Positions 1 through 7,490 of a stretch of DNA of 28,095 nt are shown piece after piece. Positions within the stretch are counted from its first letter, which is position 1. Each line of letters opens with the position of its first letter. The stretch lies in the NCBI GenBank assembly GCA_003978475.1, contig QNZR01000067.1, positions 1-28,095 of the forward strand. Reading direction: 5' to 3'. The stretch comes from Sulfurimonas sp. (GTDB taxonomy: Bacteria > Campylobacterota > Campylobacteria > Campylobacterales > Sulfurimonadaceae). A program made the translations under genes and the position numbers. The notes under the pieces were generated by a model, which saw nothing but the letters and a program-made list of their open reading frames with translations, had not been told where the DNA came from and did no database searches.

Positions 1-90
1 ATATAGGGCTGTAAAAATAATACCGTTAAAAATAATGAGTCCGGTAATTACATACCGAAAAGCCTTTGATTCTACAATTTCTCGTAACAT
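1..90 (-). CDS. Voltage-gated ion channel family protein, N-terminal fragment (runs off left edge)
   Basis: Reading the minus strand from the ATG at 88-90 gives 30 open codons to the window edge. A good ribosome site (GGAG, 6 nt before the ATG) lies at about 97-100. The peptide begins MLREIVESKAFRYV and continues into a hydrophobic stretch containing IIFN. The pattern of I-V-E-S-K, then F-x-x-x-I, then an Asn inside the first transmembrane helix is typical of the cytoplasmic lead and S1 helix of bacterial one-domain voltage-gated cation channels (Ion_trans family). Only this start is visible, so the pore and voltage sensor cannot be checked. The family call is an inference from a short motif. 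That a real gene starts here is more certain, given the ribosome site and the uninterrupted frame. Confidence 0.55.
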   Translation of the reverse strand, partial: MLREIVESKAFRYVITGLIIFNGIIFTALY

Positions 91-271
91 TACTTTCTCC
101 AAAAATTAATGCGCCAATGGTAGCTGCTTTTGTTAAATAAACTAACGCAATTTTTACATGGTAATGCCGTAGTATTGTATTGATTTGTCAGTTCCGAAAC
201 AAGCAATACCTATGTTCAAAACAATACCGCCATAAAATGACAGAATAATGCGTGTTTATTTTTCTAAATTA

Positions 272-300
272 TTGCAGTTTTTGCATTGCTACTATATAAT
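272..300 (+). promoter_or_regulatory. Sigma-70-type promoter of pssA, close enough to imply a leaderless mRNA
   Basis: TTGCAG (272-277), a 17-bp spacer and a perfect TATAAT (295-300) precede the ATG at 306. The expected transcription start is about 306-307, at the start codon itself. No Shine-Dalgarno sequence is present, and TAA at 297-299 closes the frame upstream, so no earlier start is possible. The rest of 91-271 is AT-rich and shows no gene; it must also hold the promoter of the divergent channel gene, which I could not place. Confidence 0.6.
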
Positions 301-305
301 TCCTC

Positions 306-863
306 ATGAATTTTTTATTTACCGCATCATCACATTTTAATCTGGCAAACCTCTTTACCATGGTCAACATTACGGCAGGTCTTACGGCGACGTATTGTAT
401 TACCCAGAACAACTTTATGTTGGCAATCATTCTGGCATGGGTAGGTGGTGCTTTTGATATTTTTGACGGAAAGATCGCTCGAAAATATCGACTTTCCAAT
501 GAGTTCGGCGTGCAACTCGATTCGTTTGCCGATTTTCTCTCGTTTGTACTGGTACCTGTTTTTTTGATTTTTCAAGCCGTTTATGCCGTACATCTGGAAG
601 GCGTGGAATTTCTTATGGCTTCTGTGGTGAGTATCTACTATGTCATTTCAGGACTGCGCCGTCTCATACACTTTAACATTCACACCAATGTCGCAGAGGT
701 TGACAAATACTTCACCGGAGTGCCCACACCGCTGGGTGCTATTTTACTCTGGCTGGTCTATCTGGCTGCCGCGTATGAATTGCTTCCAGCCCTGATGGTT
801 ATGGTACTTATGGGCGTTATTGGCTGGCTGCTAAACTCCAACATCAAAGTACCACACCCCTAA
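306..863 (+). CDS. pssA: CDP-alcohol phosphatidyltransferase, probable CDP-diacylglycerol-serine O-phosphatidyltransferase
   Basis: This 185-residue integral membrane enzyme would transfer a phosphatidyl group from CDP-diacylglycerol to an alcohol, most likely L-serine, giving phosphatidylserine, the precursor of phosphatidylethanolamine. The family signature D-x2-D-G-x2-A-R-x8-G-x3-D-x3-D is complete: D51, D54, G55, A58, R59, G68, D72 and D76. The segment NLFTMVNITAG at residues 15-25 matches the N-terminal motif of the PssA branch rather than PgsA, which supports serine as acceptor. It is shorter than the roughly 240 residues usual for Campylobacterota PssA and ends after the last predicted membrane helix with a short polar tail. 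The ATG at 306 is the only start that keeps the N-terminal motif. It converges with the phnA-like gene across a 5-bp gap. Substrate specificity is inferred. Confidence 0.8.
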   Translation: MNFLFTASSHFNLANLFTMVNITAGLTATYCITQNNFMLAIILAWVGGAFDIFDGKIARKYRLSNEFGVQLDSFADFLSFVLVPVFLIFQAVYAVHLEGVEFLMASVVSIYYVISGLRRLIHFNIHTNVAEVDKYFTGVPTPLGAILLWLVYLAAAYELLPALMVMVLMGVIGWLLNSNIKVPHP

Positions 864-868
864 CGACG

Positions 869-1435
869 TTACTGTTTTTTCAAAAACTTCGTCAGCAGTA
901 CAATCTTGGTACCGTTAACACGCCCTTCAATCTGCTCGGGATTATTCGTCAAAGCAATATTTCGCACCGCCGTACCGCGTTTCGCGGTAAAGCCGGCACC
1001 TTTAACCTCCAAATCTTTAATAATAACGACGGTATCTCCCGCCTGAAGCGTTACCCCGTTACTGTCTTTGCTCGGCGTCATCTCTTCAGCGTCAGGCTCC
1101 ACACTTTCGGCCCAGGCTTTCACATCATCTTCGAGGTAAAGCATATCGAGCAGATCTTGCGGCCACCCTTCTGCGGCTAAATGCGTAAGCATCCGATACG
1201 CCACCACCTGCACCGCCGGTTCACTGCTCCACATGCTCTCATTCAGGCAACGCCAGTGGTTAGCATCAATGTGTTGCGGATCCTGTAGTTGGGCATCACA
1301 GGTAGCGCACACCAAAACCGATTGCTCCACACTGCCGTTAGAAGGAGTGACTTCAAACTTTCGTAACCCCTCATGACTACCACATAACTCACATACACCA
1401 CCACTTCGCTCCAATAACGCCTGCTCAACACTCAT
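869..1435 (-). CDS. yjdM: PhnA/YjdM family zinc-ribbon protein
   Basis: This 188-residue protein has an N-terminal zinc ribbon with two CxxC knuckles (C15/C18 and C43/C46). A C-terminal PhnA domain spans about 125-188 and shows G-D-T-V-V-I-I-K-D-L-x-V-K-G and the terminal K-F-L-K-K. The family was named for its position by E. coli phosphonate genes but is not a phosphonate hydrolase; its molecular role is poorly defined. A longer reading from the ATG at 1463-1465 adds ten residues but has no ribosome site. I chose the ATG at 1433-1435 because AAGGTG lies 7 nt before it and the protein then begins MSVEQALLERSGG, the usual family start. It stands alone, convergent with pssA and divergent from the ankyrin gene. 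Confidence 0.85.
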   Translation of the reverse strand: MSVEQALLERSGGVCELCGSHEGLRKFEVTPSNGSVEQSVLVCATCDAQLQDPQHIDANHWRCLNESMWSSEPAVQVVAYRMLTHLAAEGWPQDLLDMLYLEDDVKAWAESVEPDAEEMTPSKDSNGVTLQAGDTVVIIKDLEVKGAGFTAKRGTAVRNIALTNNPEQIEGRVNGTKIVLLTKFLKKQ

Positions 1436-1564
1436 ACTGTTACACCTTAAATATATTTGTCGCATTGTAGCGTGTTGTCTTATAAAAAAAGATTAGCGTT
1501 TTTCAAGGTGTTACCAATTTTTAATGAAAAAATAACATTGTTAAATAATAAAAGTATCTTTAAG

Positions 1565-1572
1565 TATAAAAT
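1565..1572 (+). promoter_or_regulatory. Probable -10 element (TATAAAAT) for the ankyrin-repeat gene
   Basis: The intergenic stretch 1466-1613 is very AT-rich with no gene of its own. TATAAAAT at 1565-1572 would start transcription near 1578, leaving a leader of about 36 nt that carries the GAGGAG ribosome site at 1601-1606. No clear -35 hexamer is visible, which is common for the main sigma factor of Campylobacterota. Confidence 0.4.
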
Positions 1573-1613
1573 TAATAAAATAATTTCAACTATTGTCATT
1601 GAGGAGAAAATAT

Positions 1614-2885
1614 ATGTCTTATTTACGGAGGGGAGTGCTTACCATAATGCTTCCGCTGATTGTTCTATCGGCGCTGCTATCATCTAGCTTGTTTGCCGAT
1701 ACCGGATCGGAAAAAATCATTCGCATACTCGATAAAGAAAATATTACCGATGCCGACATCAGCACGGTCAAAAGACTCATCGAAGAAGGAGCGCAAATTA
1801 ACGCCAAAGATGCCGACGGCTACACGCCGCTTATTGCCGCTGCCGCAGGCGGGCATAAAGATATTGTCGGCATGTTGCTAAAAAAAGGCGCCAATCTTGA
1901 GAGTGAGGTCAACGGCTTTACACCGCTCATTTTTGCCTGCCGAAACGGTCATGAAGATGTCGCACTTGAACTCATCAAACGAGGAGCCAACGTCAAAGCA
2001 AAAAACAAATACGGTCGCAATGCCCTGCTTTATGCCACTAAAATGTCTCTCGATAAGGTCGCGCAAAAAATGATCGCCATGGGTGCAGACATTCACGTCA
2101 AAGACAAAAACGGCAATAGCGCACTCATCTACGCCATTAAGCGTGCCATGCTGGGAACCTCCGAGGCTCTCATTAAACAGGGCGCTGATGTCAACGCTAA
2201 AGATAAACAGGGCATCACACCGTTAGTCTATGCCACCAAAAACGGCTTCGACAACATTGCACTGCTGCTGATTCATAAAGGAGCCGATATTACCGTTAAA
2301 GATACTAACGGCGATACTCCGCTGCTTTATGCCACTTACAATGCCCTCAATGATGTCTCCAAACTTCTTATTAAAAAAGGTGCTAACGTCAATGCCCTTG
2401 ATAAAGACGGCAATACACCACTGCTTTTTGCTGCCCTTCTGGGACTTCCAGAAGCCACTAAAATGCTGGTAGCTTCAGGTGCTAAAATTAACAAAAGTGA
2501 CAAATACGGCAAAACTCCGCTGCTTCGCGCCATTCAGTACACCAATGAAAGCACGGCAAAAGTCCTGATTGACAGTGGTGCCAACATTAATAAAAGAGAC
2601 AAAGACAAAGAGACCGCACTGCTTTTGGCAACGAAAAAAGGGTTGCCCAAAACAGCATTGCTACTCATTAAAAAAGGTGCCGATGTCAATGTTAAAGACA
2701 AATACAACACCACCCCGTTAATGTACGCGGCAGAAAAAGGACTTCTGGATGTCGTCAAAGCACTGGTCAAACAAGGAGCCGATCTCAATGTCAAAGACCG
2801 TGATAATTACAGTGCGCTACGCTATGCCATTGAGAAAAAACAAAAAAACGTTATTGCCTATCTGAAGAGTCAGGGAGCCGGTTAA
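1614..2885 (+). CDS. Exported ankyrin-repeat protein
   Basis: This 423-residue protein consists of a Sec signal peptide followed almost wholly by ankyrin repeats. The signal has a basic start (MSYLRRG), a hydrophobic core and a likely cut after S-L-F-A at about residue 28. A degenerate cap follows, then eleven repeats of 33 residues with the pattern D-K-x-G-x-T-P-L-x-x-A-x-x-x-G and A-L-L-x-K-G-A-D-V-N-x-K. The period is almost perfectly regular and the repeats run to the C-terminus, so there is no separate catalytic domain. The expected role is a protein-binding scaffold in the periplasm or at the surface. An in-frame TTG lies 21 nt upstream at 1593, but ATG 1614 has GAGGAG 7 nt before it. 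The gene appears monocistronic and converges with the DUF3817 gene. Its ligand is unknown. Confidence 0.88.
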   Translation: MSYLRRGVLTIMLPLIVLSALLSSSLFADTGSEKIIRILDKENITDADISTVKRLIEEGAQINAKDADGYTPLIAAAAGGHKDIVGMLLKKGANLESEVNGFTPLIFACRNGHEDVALELIKRGANVKAKNKYGRNALLYATKMSLDKVAQKMIAMGADIHVKDKNGNSALIYAIKRAMLGTSEALIKQGADVNAKDKQGITPLVYATKNGFDNIALLLIHKGADITVKDTNGDTPLLYATYNALNDVSKLLIKKGANVNALDKDGNTPLLFAALLGLPEATKMLVASGAKINKSDKYGKTPLLRAIQYTNESTAKVLIDSGANINKRDKDKETALLLATKKGLPKTALLLIKKGADVNVKDKYNTTPLMYAAEKGLLDVVKALVKQGADLNVKDRDNYSALRYAIEKKQKNVIAYLKSQGAG

Positions 2886-2903
2886 CCGAGATTAACCACG
2901 CTC
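2875..2903. terminator. Possible bidirectional hairpin between convergent genes
   Basis: GAGC plus GGTTAA (2880-2885) can pair with TTAACC (2892-2897) plus GCTC (2900-2903) around a 6-nt loop, with a small internal bulge. The arms contain the stop codons of both convergent genes. Only TTT follows on the plus strand, so as an intrinsic terminator it would be weak. Confidence 0.35.
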
Positions 2904-3206
2904 TTTGACGGTGGAAAGCTTAATCTCTTTAAGTTTTTTGTCGGTAAAAAAGGTTCCAAGAGGAATGAGTGATGCCACAAAAAACAGGGTAATCTCTTTG
3001 AAAGAAAAACGGTATTTCTGGGCTGATGCAAACAACAAAATCATAAAAATAATAAACAATACACCATGTGCCATTCCCACGGCCCGTACGGCTTCAGGGT
3101 AACCGTAAATATATTTTAAAGGCATGGCAATACACAACAGTGCCAAATACGAAAGCCCCTCAATAAAACCGATCAGTCTGAAATAGTCCAAAACATCTTT
3201 TTTCAT
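2892..3206 (-). CDS. DUF3817 small integral membrane protein
   Basis: This 104-residue protein has the features of the DUF3817 family: F-R-L-I-G-F-I-E-G-L-S near the N-terminus, A-M-P-L-K-Y-I-Y-G at about 27-35, G-M-A-H-G at about 44-48, and three predicted membrane helices. It ends in a lysine-rich cytoplasmic-type tail. The family is widespread in bacteria, often near transport or heme-related genes, but has no established function. The start has a ribosome site (AAAGGG) about 10 nt upstream and a well-placed promoter at 3257-3285. It appears to be transcribed alone. Confidence 0.85.
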   Translation of the reverse strand: MKKDVLDYFRLIGFIEGLSYLALLCIAMPLKYIYGYPEAVRAVGMAHGVLFIIFMILLFASAQKYRFSFKEITLFFVASLIPLGTFFTDKKLKEIKLSTVKERG

Positions 3207-3256
3207 GCCCTACCCTTTTAAGAGAAATATACAAGGAATAATACTCACTAATACTT

Positions 3257-3285
3257 ATTATAAATTGAATTATTTTTGAACTCAA
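3257..3285 (-). promoter_or_regulatory. Sigma-70-type promoter of the DUF3817 gene
   Basis: On the minus strand TTGAGT (3285-3280) is followed by a 17-bp spacer and a perfect TATAAT (3262-3257). Transcription would start near 3250, giving a leader of about 44 nt. The palindrome at 3287-3298 abuts the -35 element. Confidence 0.55.
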
Positions 3286-3286
3286 A

Positions 3287-3298
3287 TTTACATGTAAA
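3287..3298. repeat. TTTACATGTAAA palindrome, copy 1 (intergenic)
   Basis: A perfect 12-bp palindrome, the only intergenic copy in the window, between the end of ymdB and the promoter of the DUF3817 gene. The flanks extend the inverted repeat imperfectly (AAATTT before, AAATTT after one extra A). Confidence 0.75.
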
Positions 3299-3319
3299 AT
3301 TTAAAGTTTTACGCTTTGG

Positions 3320-4129
3320 CTACCCCTCGTGCCATGCTTTGGTAATCAGCTCCCGACCGTCATCAAAACATTTTATTTTAAAAACATCAATACATTTGCC
3401 GGCTTCAAATTCCATGATGACTATTTGTAATATTCGTTTGCATTTTTTTGGAATATCAAAATGTCCCGGCATTCCTGTTAAAAAACGCGTAATTGGCACT
3501 TTGGCATCCATACCAATGACATTATCACGACAGCCTGTTAGACCAATATCAGTAAGGTAAGCACTCCCCTCAACAATGTGAAGGTCATCGGTTCCGACAT
3601 GGGTATGCGTTCCTACAATAGCACTGACATGGCCTTTAAGCATCATCAACATGGCGCGTTTCTCACTTGTTGCTTCGGCATGAAAGTCAATAAAAATATT
3701 CTTCACACCTTCTACATGTAAATCTTCTACACATTTAGATGCTAAACGAAATGCATTATCGGTATGGGGCATCGAGTAATGTCCCATTAAATTAAGTACG
3801 GCAAGCTTTTCACCTTTGACATCATACACTTTCAATCCCGTTCCGGGAACTTCGGCAGGATAGTTATGCGGACGCAGTAACTCCAAAGTCTCAAACAGCG
3901 GTATAATCTCTTTTTTATCCCAGCTGTGGTTTCCGCCCGTCATGACATCAATGCCATAACCAAAAAGTTCATTGGCATTTTTCATTGTTAGTCCAAAACC
4001 ATGCGATGCGTTCTCATAATTGGCAATCACAACATCAATGCCGTGTTCTTCACGTAAACGCCCCAGATGCTCACGAACCATAGAACGTCCCGGTCTTCCG
4101 ACGATATCTCCTATAAATGCTATTTTCAC
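3320..4129 (-). CDS. ymdB: YmdB family metallophosphoesterase (cyclic nucleotide phosphodiesterase)
   Basis: This 269-residue protein is a full-length member of the YmdB family (TIGR00282), whose studied members hydrolyse cyclic nucleotide monophosphates, including 2',3' cyclic ones, with a di-metal centre. The ligand set is intact: D8 in GDIVGRPGR, E39 and N40 in YEN, N67 and H68 in GGNHSWD, H150 in DFHAEATSEK, and H175 and H177 in GTHTH. No signal peptide is present, so it is cytosolic. The start is GTG, sharing one base with the mfd stop (TAGTG), so it is translationally coupled as the last gene of the long operon. In Bacillus the protein affects motility and biofilm decisions; whether that holds here is open. 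Confidence 0.9.
   Translation of the reverse strand: MKIAFIGDIVGRPGRSMVREHLGRLREEHGIDVVIANYENASHGFGLTMKNANELFGYGIDVMTGGNHSWDKKEIIPLFETLELLRPHNYPAEVPGTGLKVYDVKGEKLAVLNLMGHYSMPHTDNAFRLASKCVEDLHVEGVKNIFIDFHAEATSEKRAMLMMLKGHVSAIVGTHTHVGTDDLHIVEGSAYLTDIGLTGCRDNVIGMDAKVPITRFLTGMPGHFDIPKKCKRILQIVIMEFEAGKCIDVFKIKCFDDGRELITKAWHEG
3713..3723. repeat. TACATGTAAAT palindrome, copy 2 (inside ymdB)
   Basis: TACATGTAAAT follows TTC on the plus strand. In ymdB it is read Leu-His-Val (TTA CAT GTA). Confidence 0.7.
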
Positions 4130-7119
4130 TACAATACCTTTGGTTTAACGTTTCGTAAATAATTCAGCACCGCAATAATGATATCATCATCATCTTTACT
4201 GGCTGAGGTGATGCGTTCTTTGGAGCCGTTGACATACTCAATGTTAATATTTTGCCCATAATTACTCAGGACTTTTATATTTTTCTCTAAACTCAGCATT
4301 TTAATCACCATCAATTCAAAAAACTGTTTGGTCGGCGTATTTAGGGTACCAAAACGGTCAATACACTCCTCCTCAATCTCGTAGATTTCAGCAGGGCTCT
4401 CACACTGACTCAAACGGCGGTACAGTTCTAAACGCAAACGGTCTTCATGAATGACCTCATCGGAAAGATAGGCGCTGATACTGAGCTTGATGTCGACCTT
4501 TTCACGGGTCACGTCACCGGCATTGCTTAAAGTGGTTATGGCCTCTTCGAGCATCTTAAGATAGAGCGAATAGCCGATATTTTTAATATGACCGCTTTGG
4601 GCATCTCCCACCAGGTTGCCGCCGCCGCGAATCTCAAGATCATGATATGCCAGTACCGAGCCGCTGCCTAGAAATGAGTTCGATTCCAATGCAATAAGCC
4701 GTTTTTTGGCTTCTGGCGTAATCTGCTCTTTATCTTCAACCATAAAATAGGCAAATCCCTCTTTTCCGCCACGCCCGACACGACCGCGAAGCTGATGCAA
4801 ATCGGCCATACCAAAACGATCGGCTCCATCAATAATCATGGTATTGACATTAGGCATATGAATTCCCGACTCTATAATGGAGGTCGCCAGCATCAGATCG
4901 TACTCGCCTGCTTGAAATTTCAACAGCTCCTTTTCTGTCTGTACCGCAGAAATTTTAGAGTGCAGCATGACCATTTTCAACTGGGGCATCAGTTGGCGCA
5001 GCTGCCCCTCTTTAATCGGCATATGATCTATGGAATTATGCACATAAAAGACCTGTCCGCCGCGACGAAGCTCTCGCATAATGACCTCTTTAACAAGTTT
5101 TTCATCATACGCCTTAACAAAAGTTCGCACCCCCTGACGCTCGCTTGGCGGTGTCATAATACTGCTCATGGTTTTAATGGAACTGAGTGCCTGATTGAGG
5201 CTTCGCGGAATGGGTGTCGCACTCATAGAGAGCAGATGCACTTTCTCATGCATCTGCTTAAGCTTCTCTTTTTGCTTCACTCCAAATTTATGCTCTTCGT
5301 CAATAATCACCAGACCCAAACGGTTAAATGCGGCTCCAAAAAGGGCATGGGTTCCCACAACCACATCAATGTTACCCTCGGCAAGTTCTTTGAGAACCGC
5401 CTGTTTCTCTTTGCCTGTTACAAACCGATCAAGCTTGCTGACTCGAATGCCCCATGCGTTAAAGCGTTCTGCCAATGAGTGATAGTGCTGTGAACTCAGC
5501 AGCGTCGTCGGTACAATAATAGCACTCTGATAACCCGATTTCACTGTGGCAAAAATAGCATTCATCGCCACTTCGGTCTTGCCAAAACCGACATCACCGC
5601 TAAGAAGCCGATCCATAATCCGACCGCTGCCAATCTCGGTAATCATCTCGCTCACACTTCGTTCCTGATCTTCTGTATAGACAAAACCCGCTGCGGCTTG
5701 AAACGCTTTTAACAGTTTGGCATCCACCTGAATGCGTGGTGCGCTGATGAGCGCACGAGTCGCGGCAGTATTGACAATTTCAGACGCAATTTCAAAGAGC
5801 CGCTGCTTCACTTTCTCCTTCAGACGTCCGAAACTTCCTTTCCCCAAACGATCAAGAGAGGGAAGCGATCCTGCCGAGGCAATATAGCGGTCAATATATT
5901 CCAGGTTTTCAACCGGCAGCAGTACTTTGTCCTCTCCCATATAGCGGATCACCACAAAATCTTTCATACCGCCGAGAATCGCCACCTGTTCAATCGCTTC
6001 AAAAATACCGACTCCATACTCTTCATGTACCACATAATCTCCCGGTTTCAGATCATCCAATACAATTGACGTACGGCGACGGCGACGCTTCTTTTCCGGT
6101 CTGTTAAGCGAAAGAATCAATTCATCATCACTAATAATATTGAGAATCACAGGCTGATATTTTACATGTAAATTCTCTGTCTCATACAAAGCATTTTGTT
6201 TGAGCTGCGCCTCGTTCGTCGCAATAATGGTAATAGTTTTGTTCTGATGCACCTGAAGCAGGGTCGCAACATCCGTCACAACCAAAGGTCTGTAGTGCTG
6301 CGGCTCTGCCAGGCACTCTAAAGCAAAGTACGCCCTGGGGGTTTGCGGTGCAAGCAGTTCATACACTTCATCAACCAGAGTCTGCATCGGTTTGGCAAAG
6401 CACGCTCTCTTATGCTCCAGAAAAAAACTGCCCTGCTCATGAAGGTACCAAAACCCCAGTGATGCCATATCTTTTATAAAACTGTCACTCCTGCTAGCAT
6501 CAATGGCAGCCGTCATTGTCTCATACCCTGTGGCATCCAGGGCAAAAAAAGCCGGCGTTATCTCCATGGACTCCAACGTCTCCCTATCGCTTCGCTGGGT
6601 CTCGACCTTAAAGCATTTAATATCTTCAATCTCATTGTCAAACATGGAGATACGATACGGTGCCGGCGTATTGGGTACAAAAATGTCAATAATATCGCCC
6701 CGAAACGAAACCTCGCCCTCAACTTGTACCATGTCTACAATACTATAACCCCAATGCAGCATGGTCTCCTGAAACGATTGTAACTCCAGTGTGTCCGCAA
6801 ACGAAAGGGTCATCGCATTGAGAAGGTGCGGCTTGGGAAAAGCAAACAACAGGGTTTTAAAGGGCGAAATCACCAACGGTTTGACGACAGCATCATGGTA
6901 GGTACGCAAGGCACCAAAAAGCTGATACAACTCACTTTTATAAGAGCGTAAATCCTCCAAATAGGCAGCTCGAAAATCAGGAAAAACAAGAACATCCCGC
7001 TCAAAATAACGGCACACATCCGCAAGAGCATCCGCTTCGGAGGCATCTTCACACAGCAGTAGTTCAAGCGGCGTCTGCGGCGAGCATTGAAGGTATTCAA
7101 AAAAACGACTGGCTATCAT
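4129..7119 (-). CDS. mfd: Transcription-repair coupling factor Mfd
   Basis: This 996-residue translocase displaces RNA polymerase stalled at lesions and recruits UvrA. In order: a UvrB-like N-terminal module to about residue 330; the RNA-polymerase-interacting CarD-like domain starting near 355 (LKPGDYVVHEEYGVG); a RecG-like motor with Walker A GDVGFGKT near 508, DEEH near 608, SATPIPR near 634 and Q-L-R-G-R-V-G-R near 778; and a C-terminal TRCF domain. It is about 150 residues shorter than E. coli Mfd, as expected for Campylobacterota, with the reduction in the N-terminal half. Two starts are possible: GTG at 7122 (4-nt overlap with the bactofilin gene) or ATG at 7119 (TGATG overlap). I prefer the ATG. 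A TTTACATGTAAATT palindrome lies inside the gene in the poorly conserved linker ahead of the RNA-polymerase-interacting domain. Confidence 0.95.
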   Translation of the reverse strand: MIASRFFEYLQCSPQTPLELLLCEDASEADALADVCRYFERDVLVFPDFRAAYLEDLRSYKSELYQLFGALRTYHDAVVKPLVISPFKTLLFAFPKPHLLNAMTLSFADTLELQSFQETMLHWGYSIVDMVQVEGEVSFRGDIIDIFVPNTPAPYRISMFDNEIEDIKCFKVETQRSDRETLESMEITPAFFALDATGYETMTAAIDASRSDSFIKDMASLGFWYLHEQGSFFLEHKRACFAKPMQTLVDEVYELLAPQTPRAYFALECLAEPQHYRPLVVTDVATLLQVHQNKTITIIATNEAQLKQNALYETENLHVKYQPVILNIISDDELILSLNRPEKKRRRRRTSIVLDDLKPGDYVVHEEYGVGIFEAIEQVAILGGMKDFVVIRYMGEDKVLLPVENLEYIDRYIASAGSLPSLDRLGKGSFGRLKEKVKQRLFEIASEIVNTAATRALISAPRIQVDAKLLKAFQAAAGFVYTEDQERSVSEMITEIGSGRIMDRLLSGDVGFGKTEVAMNAIFATVKSGYQSAIIVPTTLLSSQHYHSLAERFNAWGIRVSKLDRFVTGKEKQAVLKELAEGNIDVVVGTHALFGAAFNRLGLVIIDEEHKFGVKQKEKLKQMHEKVHLLSMSATPIPRSLNQALSSIKTMSSIMTPPSERQGVRTFVKAYDEKLVKEVIMRELRRGGQVFYVHNSIDHMPIKEGQLRQLMPQLKMVMLHSKISAVQTEKELLKFQAGEYDLMLATSIIESGIHMPNVNTMIIDGADRFGMADLHQLRGRVGRGGKEGFAYFMVEDKEQITPEAKKRLIALESNSFLGSGSVLAYHDLEIRGGGNLVGDAQSGHIKNIGYSLYLKMLEEAITTLSNAGDVTREKVDIKLSISAYLSDEVIHEDRLRLELYRRLSQCESPAEIYEIEEECIDRFGTLNTPTKQFFELMVIKMLSLEKNIKVLSNYGQNINIEYVNGSKERITSASKDDDDIIIAVLNYLRNVKPKVL
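6161..6174. repeat. TTTACATGTAAATT palindrome, copy 3 (inside mfd)
   Basis: A near-complete copy of the 14-bp consensus. On the coding strand it reads Asn-Leu-His-Val-Lys (AAT TTA CAT GTA AAA). Confidence 0.75.
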
Positions 7120-7490
7120 CACTGCTGCACTTTGGAATTTTTAATATGACTCTCACCGTCAAAAACGGCACTGGGATCTACCACCAGCGTATTGGCGATC
7201 ACGGTACCCAACAGGTAGCCATCACTCTGTACGTAGATCTCATCAGCGTCAATATTGCCTTCAACATGACCATGAATGACCACGCGGGTCGCCTGAATAT
7301 CTCCAAGAATATGACCGTTTTTTCCCACGGTAATTTCATGGTCTGAGACAATAACGCCGTGTAACGTACCGTCAATAAAAAGTTCGCAAATCAGTTGGAG
7401 TTCTCCCTTAAAATGACAACCCTCTGTGATGATGGTAGTTTTATGATCTGGGATTGATTTTTTGTTATGATTTTTACCAAAGAGTGCCAT
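7119..7490 (-). CDS. ccmA: Bactofilin (CcmA-like cytoskeletal protein)
   Basis: This 123-residue protein is a single bactofilin domain (DUF583). It has a short polar N-terminal tail followed by short beta-strand repeats rich in Gly, Ile and Val (for example GKNGHILGDIQATRVVIHG), which fold as a right-handed beta-helix and polymerise without nucleotide. In H. pylori, CcmA with the neighbouring Csd endopeptidases sets helical cell shape. The same partner lies directly upstream here, and the two reading frames overlap by 100 nt. An AAGGAG ribosome site lies about 11 nt before the ATG, inside the peptidase gene, so bactofilin can be initiated independently. A role in cell shape or local peptidoglycan remodelling is inferred from that pairing. 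Confidence 0.92.
   Translation of the reverse strand: MALFGKNHNKKSIPDHKTTIITEGCHFKGELQLICELFIDGTLHGVIVSDHEITVGKNGHILGDIQATRVVIHGHVEGNIDADEIYVQSDGYLLGTVIANTLVVDPSAVFDGESHIKNSKVQQ

Noticed and set aside
153..163. TTTACATGGTAA, resembling the iterated palindrome
   Set aside because: It has an extra G in the centre that breaks the symmetry, so it was not counted.
861..871. TAACGACGTTA, an 11-bp palindrome covering the stop codons of pssA and yjdM, followed by T6
   Set aside because: A 1-nt centre cannot form a hairpin loop, and the symmetry follows from two convergent TAA stops.
4795..5478. Long plus-strand open frames opposite mfd (up to 227 codons)
   Set aside because: They are antisense to strongly conserved Mfd motor motifs, have no ribosome site, and the translations show no domain pattern.
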